Assembly: GCA_963575745.1 (NCBI GenBank)
Contig: CAUYUJ010018499.1
Span: 15,001 to 79,000, forward strand
DNA length: 64,000 nt
Source: Prorocentrum cordatum
Taxonomy: Eukaryota > Sar > Dinophyceae > Prorocentrales > Prorocentraceae
Direction of reading: 5' to 3'
The translations under genes and the position numbers were made by a program. The notes below the pieces were generated by a model. It had not been told where the DNA came from and did not search any database. It worked only from the letters and a program-made list of their open reading frames with translations. Shown here in pieces: positions 61,040 to 64,000 of the stretch; position 1 is the first letter of the stretch, and each line of letters begins with the position of its first letter.

Positions 61040-61960
61040 CTGTGACCCCGTAGGACGCTCCACCGACGGCCCCAGTGGCAAAGCTCGCATGCGTCCACGC
61101 CAAATACAGCGCTTCGTGGCCCCATAGGGAGCTCCACCAAGGGCCCCAATGGCAAAGTTCGCATGCGCCCCCCCCCCCGCCCAGTACGGCGCGTCGTAGC
61201 CCCACAAGGGCACTGAAAGCCCCAATGGCAAAGTTCGCGCGCGCCCCTCCAACTCACTACAGCGCGTCGTGGCCCCATGAGGAGCTCCACCGAAGGCCCC
61301 AATGACCGCGTCCGCATTCGCCTACCCCACCCAGTACATCGATCCGTGGCCACATAGGAAGCTACACTGAAGGCCACAGTAGCCGCGTTCGCATGCGTCT
61401 GCCCAACCCAAAACAGCGCTTCGTACCCCAGAAGGAGTTCCACCAAAGGCCCCAACGGCCGCGGCCGCATGCGTCCCCCCCACCCAAGACAGCGCTTCGT
61501 GCCTCATATCGTGCCTCATATGGGTGCTCCACCGGAAGCCCAAGTGGCAAAGATCGCACGCGTCCCCCCCGCCCAGTACAATGCTTCGTGGTCCCATGAG
61601 GAGCTCCACCGAAGGCCCGCGTAGCAAAGATCGCATGCGCCTCCCCCCCAACTCAGTGAAGCGTATCGTGGCCCCATGAGGAGCTCCTCCCCTGGCCCCA
61701 GCGGCCGCGTCCGCATGTGCCGCCCCCACCCAGTACAGCGCTTCGTGGCCCCATAGGGAGCTACACTAGAGGCCCCAATGGCTGCGTCGGCATGCACCGC
61801 CCCCACCTAGTTCACCGCTTCGTGGCCCCAGAGGGAGTCCCACCACAGGCCCCAATGGCCACGGCCGCATGTGTCTCCCCCACCCAGTACACTGCTCAGT
61901 GGCCCCACAGGGAACTCCACTGAAGGCCCCAGTGGCCGCGGCCGCAATGCGGCGCGATGC
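61040..61960. repeat. 77-bp satellite
   Basis: GCATGCG-type words at 61,087, 61,161, 61,237, 61,314, 61,391, 61,467, 61,556, 61,633, 61,713, 61,790, 61,867 and 61,942 lie 74-80 bases apart, with one 89-bp step from a small CCTCATATCGTG duplication. The unit is GGAGCTCCACCGAAGGCCCC, AATGGCAAAGTTCGCATGCG, CCCCACCCAGTACAGCGC, TTCGTGGCCCCATGA. It joins a family F right end at 61,941. Confidence 0.9.
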
Positions 61961-61996
61961 TCCGACCCCATCTACTGCGACCCCATCTGGGAGGCC
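61941..61996. mobile_element. Family F foldback, right end only
   Basis: GCGGCGCGATGCTCCGACCC, CATCTACTGCGACCCC, ATCTGGGAGGCC. Its outer end is the inverse of the left end of copy 1 (GGCCTCCCAAATGGGG), which shows the true terminal repeat. It begins inside the last 77-bp unit. Confidence 0.6.
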
Positions 61997-62079
61997 AAGG
62001 CCCAGACTGTTGTCCCTCAACCCCTCCAATAGCTCGCCACTCTGTCGGCGGTCCATCGCAGACCCCCCTGGCCTCCAGG

Positions 62080-62705
62080 TTGCAAGCGGTCCCAAAGGGC
62101 CCCAAGACAACCCAAGTGAGCCCCGAGACGGCTTAAGAGAGCCCTCACAGGCGCCCAACATGGTCCAAGAGCGCCTCGAGACGGTTCCAAATCGCTCCAA
62201 GACGGCCCACGATGGTTCGAAGACGGCCGGAGAGGCTCGGGACGTCCAAGAGGCCTCGAAGAGAACCCCAACGAGGGCCCCCAGAGGCCCAAATCATTGA
62301 TTGGCCTTCGGTTTTTGAACGATTTTAGCGTGCTCGCCCTTTCCGGCTTCAGACGCTTCAGACGCTCCAAGACGGCCCAAGGGGCATCCAAGATCGCCAC
62401 AAGACAGCCCCCAAGAAAACCCCAAGAGAACCCCCAGACGGCCCAAGAGGCCCCCACAACGGCCCCAGAATGGCCCCAAGATGTACCCAAGAGGGGAAAT
62501 TCGAAGTGACATCTCACGCTCTCTGCCCCAAGGTGGCACCCGAGACCGCCATCAGGCCCCCAAGGGACCCTCCAGAAGCCCCAGGAGGCCCCCCAGAGGC
62601 CCAAATCAGATCCCAGGAGACACCCAAGAGGCCCCGAGAGACCCCAGGACATCTCAACAACCGCCTCCAGGAGGCATCCGAAAAGCCTTCCAAGAGATCC
62701 CAACA
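62080..62705 (+). repeat. CCAAGACGGCC satellite, forward orientation (block S13)
   Basis: Units of GGCCCCAAGACAACCCAAGT type, with a reversed A-rich linker at 62,290-62,375 (CATTGATTGGCCTTCGG, TTTTTGAACGATTTTAGCG). Overall the same higher-order structure as the other blocks, on the opposite strand. Confidence 0.8.
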
Positions 62706-63060
62706 GGTATCCCGACTTACAGCCTAGGCACGGTGGCAGAATGGGACGCAAGCCACTCGATACTCTAATTAAGCCTTCAGGTCCCCCCCGGCACGCACAG
62801 ATGGCATGCGCGCTGCATCACGACTCTCGATGCTGCGCGCTACTTCATCAACCTCCGAGAGCGGCCAGTGCGCCGCCGGCGTCCTCGATATGTTTAGTGC
62901 TTACGCGAGGCTGCCTGGAATTCATCCAGAACCCACCGCTGCTGGGCAATGACGCGCGAACCAGAAGAGCGCGCGTTTGGCAACCTTTCGGGGACTATGG
63001 CTAGAGGAACGGAAAAAGGAACGCGACACCACTGTGAAGCAGAACGTGCAGCGCCCGACT
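62706..63060. other. Unclassified sequence
   Basis: No repeat recognised. Short frames on both strands (for example 62,741-63,004 plus) show no consistent codon bias. ACTGTGAAGCAGAA is repeated at 63,030 and 63,058. Confidence 0.35.
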
Positions 63061-63084
63061 GTGAAGCAGAAGACGGGCTGCGAG

Positions 63085-63185
63085 ACAAGAGGAGGAGGAG
63101 GCGGAGGAGGAGGCGGAGGAGGAAGAAGGAGCCGAGGAGGAAGAAGAAGGAGGAGGAGGAGGAGGGAGGAGAGGAGGAGGAGGGG
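63085..63185. repeat. GGA tract
   Basis: GGA/GAG with AAGAAG interruptions, about 100 bp. Confidence 0.85.
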
Positions 63186-63211
63186 ATACTGACTGGAATT
63201 ACAAGAGGAAC

Positions 63212-63466
63212 TCATCCACCGAGGTAGCCCATCGATGCCGCGACCGACCCCACTTCGCGCGAGAGGCCCCTTGTCAACGCAAGTGTTGTGCCATTGATCG
63301 CAGTGATGGCCACCACGGCGCAGTCATCGCACGCATGGGCACGCTGTTGCACAGAAGGTAGAATCAACACCCAAGCAACTTCTCGAGCAACGCTCGCGCT
63401 CCGTTCAACCACAATATCGAATTTCAGAATGTCGTCCGATGTCCTGATAGCCCTGAACCCTCCCAA
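63212..63466 (-). CDS. Exon-like open frame, unknown product
   Basis: Minus frame ending TGA at 63,214-63,212. Pieces GGFRAIRTSDDILKFDIVVE, RSASVAREVAWVLILPSVQQ, RAHACDDCAVVAITAINGTT, LALTRGLSREVGSVAASMGY, LGG. Balanced composition with CDDC and a mildly hydrophobic middle. There is no ATG at the start, and a GGGTTCAG acceptor near 63,448 is possible. It may be a last exon or gene fragment. No family recognised. Confidence 0.4.
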   Translation of the reverse strand: MGGFRAIRTSDDILKFDIVVERSASVAREVAWVLILPSVQQRAHACDDCAVVAITAINGTTLALTRGLSREVGSVAASMGYLGG

Positions 63467-63570
63467 AAATCCCGCCTTGCACGGTCCTCTGCCTCCCCTG
63501 CGCCGGCGCTGCTATTTGTTCCGCGCTACCCCCGAGAACTGGAAGGTTCTTGCGGCCCCCCCCCCTCTGC

Positions 63571-63592
63571 AGGTGGCCGAGAGGTCTCGGCC
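63571..63592. repeat. Hairpin with 10-bp arms
   Basis: GTGGCCGAGA-GG-TCTCGGCCAC, perfect. The rest of 63,480-63,950 has no assigned gene. Confidence 0.7.
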
Positions 63593-63944
63593 ACATTCCC
63601 AGGAACGGCGTCTCCTCCAGACTCCAGGTTTTGCCAGTCCAGCAGGTCCCAGCTGAGGCCCCCGGAGGCGTTCAATCCAGTCCCGTCACGGTCTCTTCAC
63701 GGCGCGATCGCATGTCAGGGTCTGGGGGTGAGCTGAAGCATCGATGCCCGGACCTGTTCCAGGGTGCGTTTTGGCCAGAATTCCGAAGCGGATCCAGCCA
63801 GGCGCGAGGAGGAGCCCCCTGGAGGCCCCACAAGAACGAACAACATTTCAGAATTCGATCCCCCAGACATGTGACGTTCTGATTTTTCCAGGACGGCGTC
63901 CCAGAAGTCCCGCCCCTTTCCCCGGGACCAGCTTTTTATCCCGA

Positions 63945-64000
63945 GTCGTTCTTTTTGACGGCCCCGCAGCCCGGCGAGGGCCCCGCGGGGCCGAAAACAG
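63945..64000. repeat. Dispersed repeat cut by the window end
   Basis: TTCTTTTTGACGGCCCCGCA, GCCCGGCGAGGGCCCC, GCGGGGCCGAAAAC matches 34,945-35,000 in order, with about ten differences over 50 bp. Confidence 0.55.

Overview
The window is nuclear DNA of a eukaryote, most likely a dinoflagellate. The decisive clue is at 50,587-50,608 on the minus strand: a 22-base stretch that differs at one position from the dinoflagellate trans-spliced leader (it ends CCATTTTGGCTCAAG). It lies 56 bases upstream of an ATG that opens a 131-codon reading frame with strong G/C third-position bias. This is the known signature of a dinoflagellate mRNA that was reverse-transcribed and reinserted. High GC, huge satellite content, very sparse coding sequence and no operon-like structure fit the same group. 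The genus cannot be named from the sequence. The spliced-leader sequence and family knowledge used here are recalled, not searched.

Most of the window is repeat. (1) 1-8.5 kb: small inverted-repeat elements, GGA/GTC tracts, and a duplicated unit made of a CAGCCT tract plus a 73-bp satellite, with exon-like coding on the minus strand next to it. (2) 9.7-18.3 kb: four copies of a 1.15-1.65 kb element with constant ends and a 16-bp GGTCGTGCTGGGGTGT-type core, the last two in tandem. (3) 18.6-27 kb: long GGA/CTC tracts, foldbacks and small elements. (4) 27.2-32.5 kb: a higher-order domain in which a hairpin module, a 65-bp satellite and a CTTGGGGCC satellite are duplicated in order, followed by ACAT microsatellite. 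(5) 33-38 kb: exon-like fragment, foldback elements, CTC tracts. (6) 38.4-47 kb: a mosaic built from five module types reused many times, plus a second 73-bp satellite at 42.1-42.9 kb. (7) 48.6-56.3 kb: CTTGGGGCC satellite with the spliced-leader retrogene, a 1.2-kb segmental duplication, and between its copies a segment in which satellite orientation is reversed and which ends at a perfect 32-bp palindrome. (8) 56.3-64 kb: microsatellites, a possible two-exon gene, a foldback family, a 77-bp satellite and a last exon-like frame.

Only a handful of reading frames look coding, and none matches a family I recognise. The very many long frames over the arrays (Arg-, Ser-, Pro-, Glu-rich, or repeating WSCWGVVVLG- and LGASWGPLG-like peptides) are by-products of repeat periodicity. 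No rRNA, tRNA, CRISPR array, origin or autonomous transposon gene was found.

The most unusual signal is shared parts: a core of about 16-20 bp (consensus CGCCTGAGACATCCTCGCAA, variant CGCTCGAGACATCCTC) occurs in five otherwise different arrays between 10.7 and 58.6 kb. Several small elements carry TA-flanked CAGT ends and arms in which paired bases change together.
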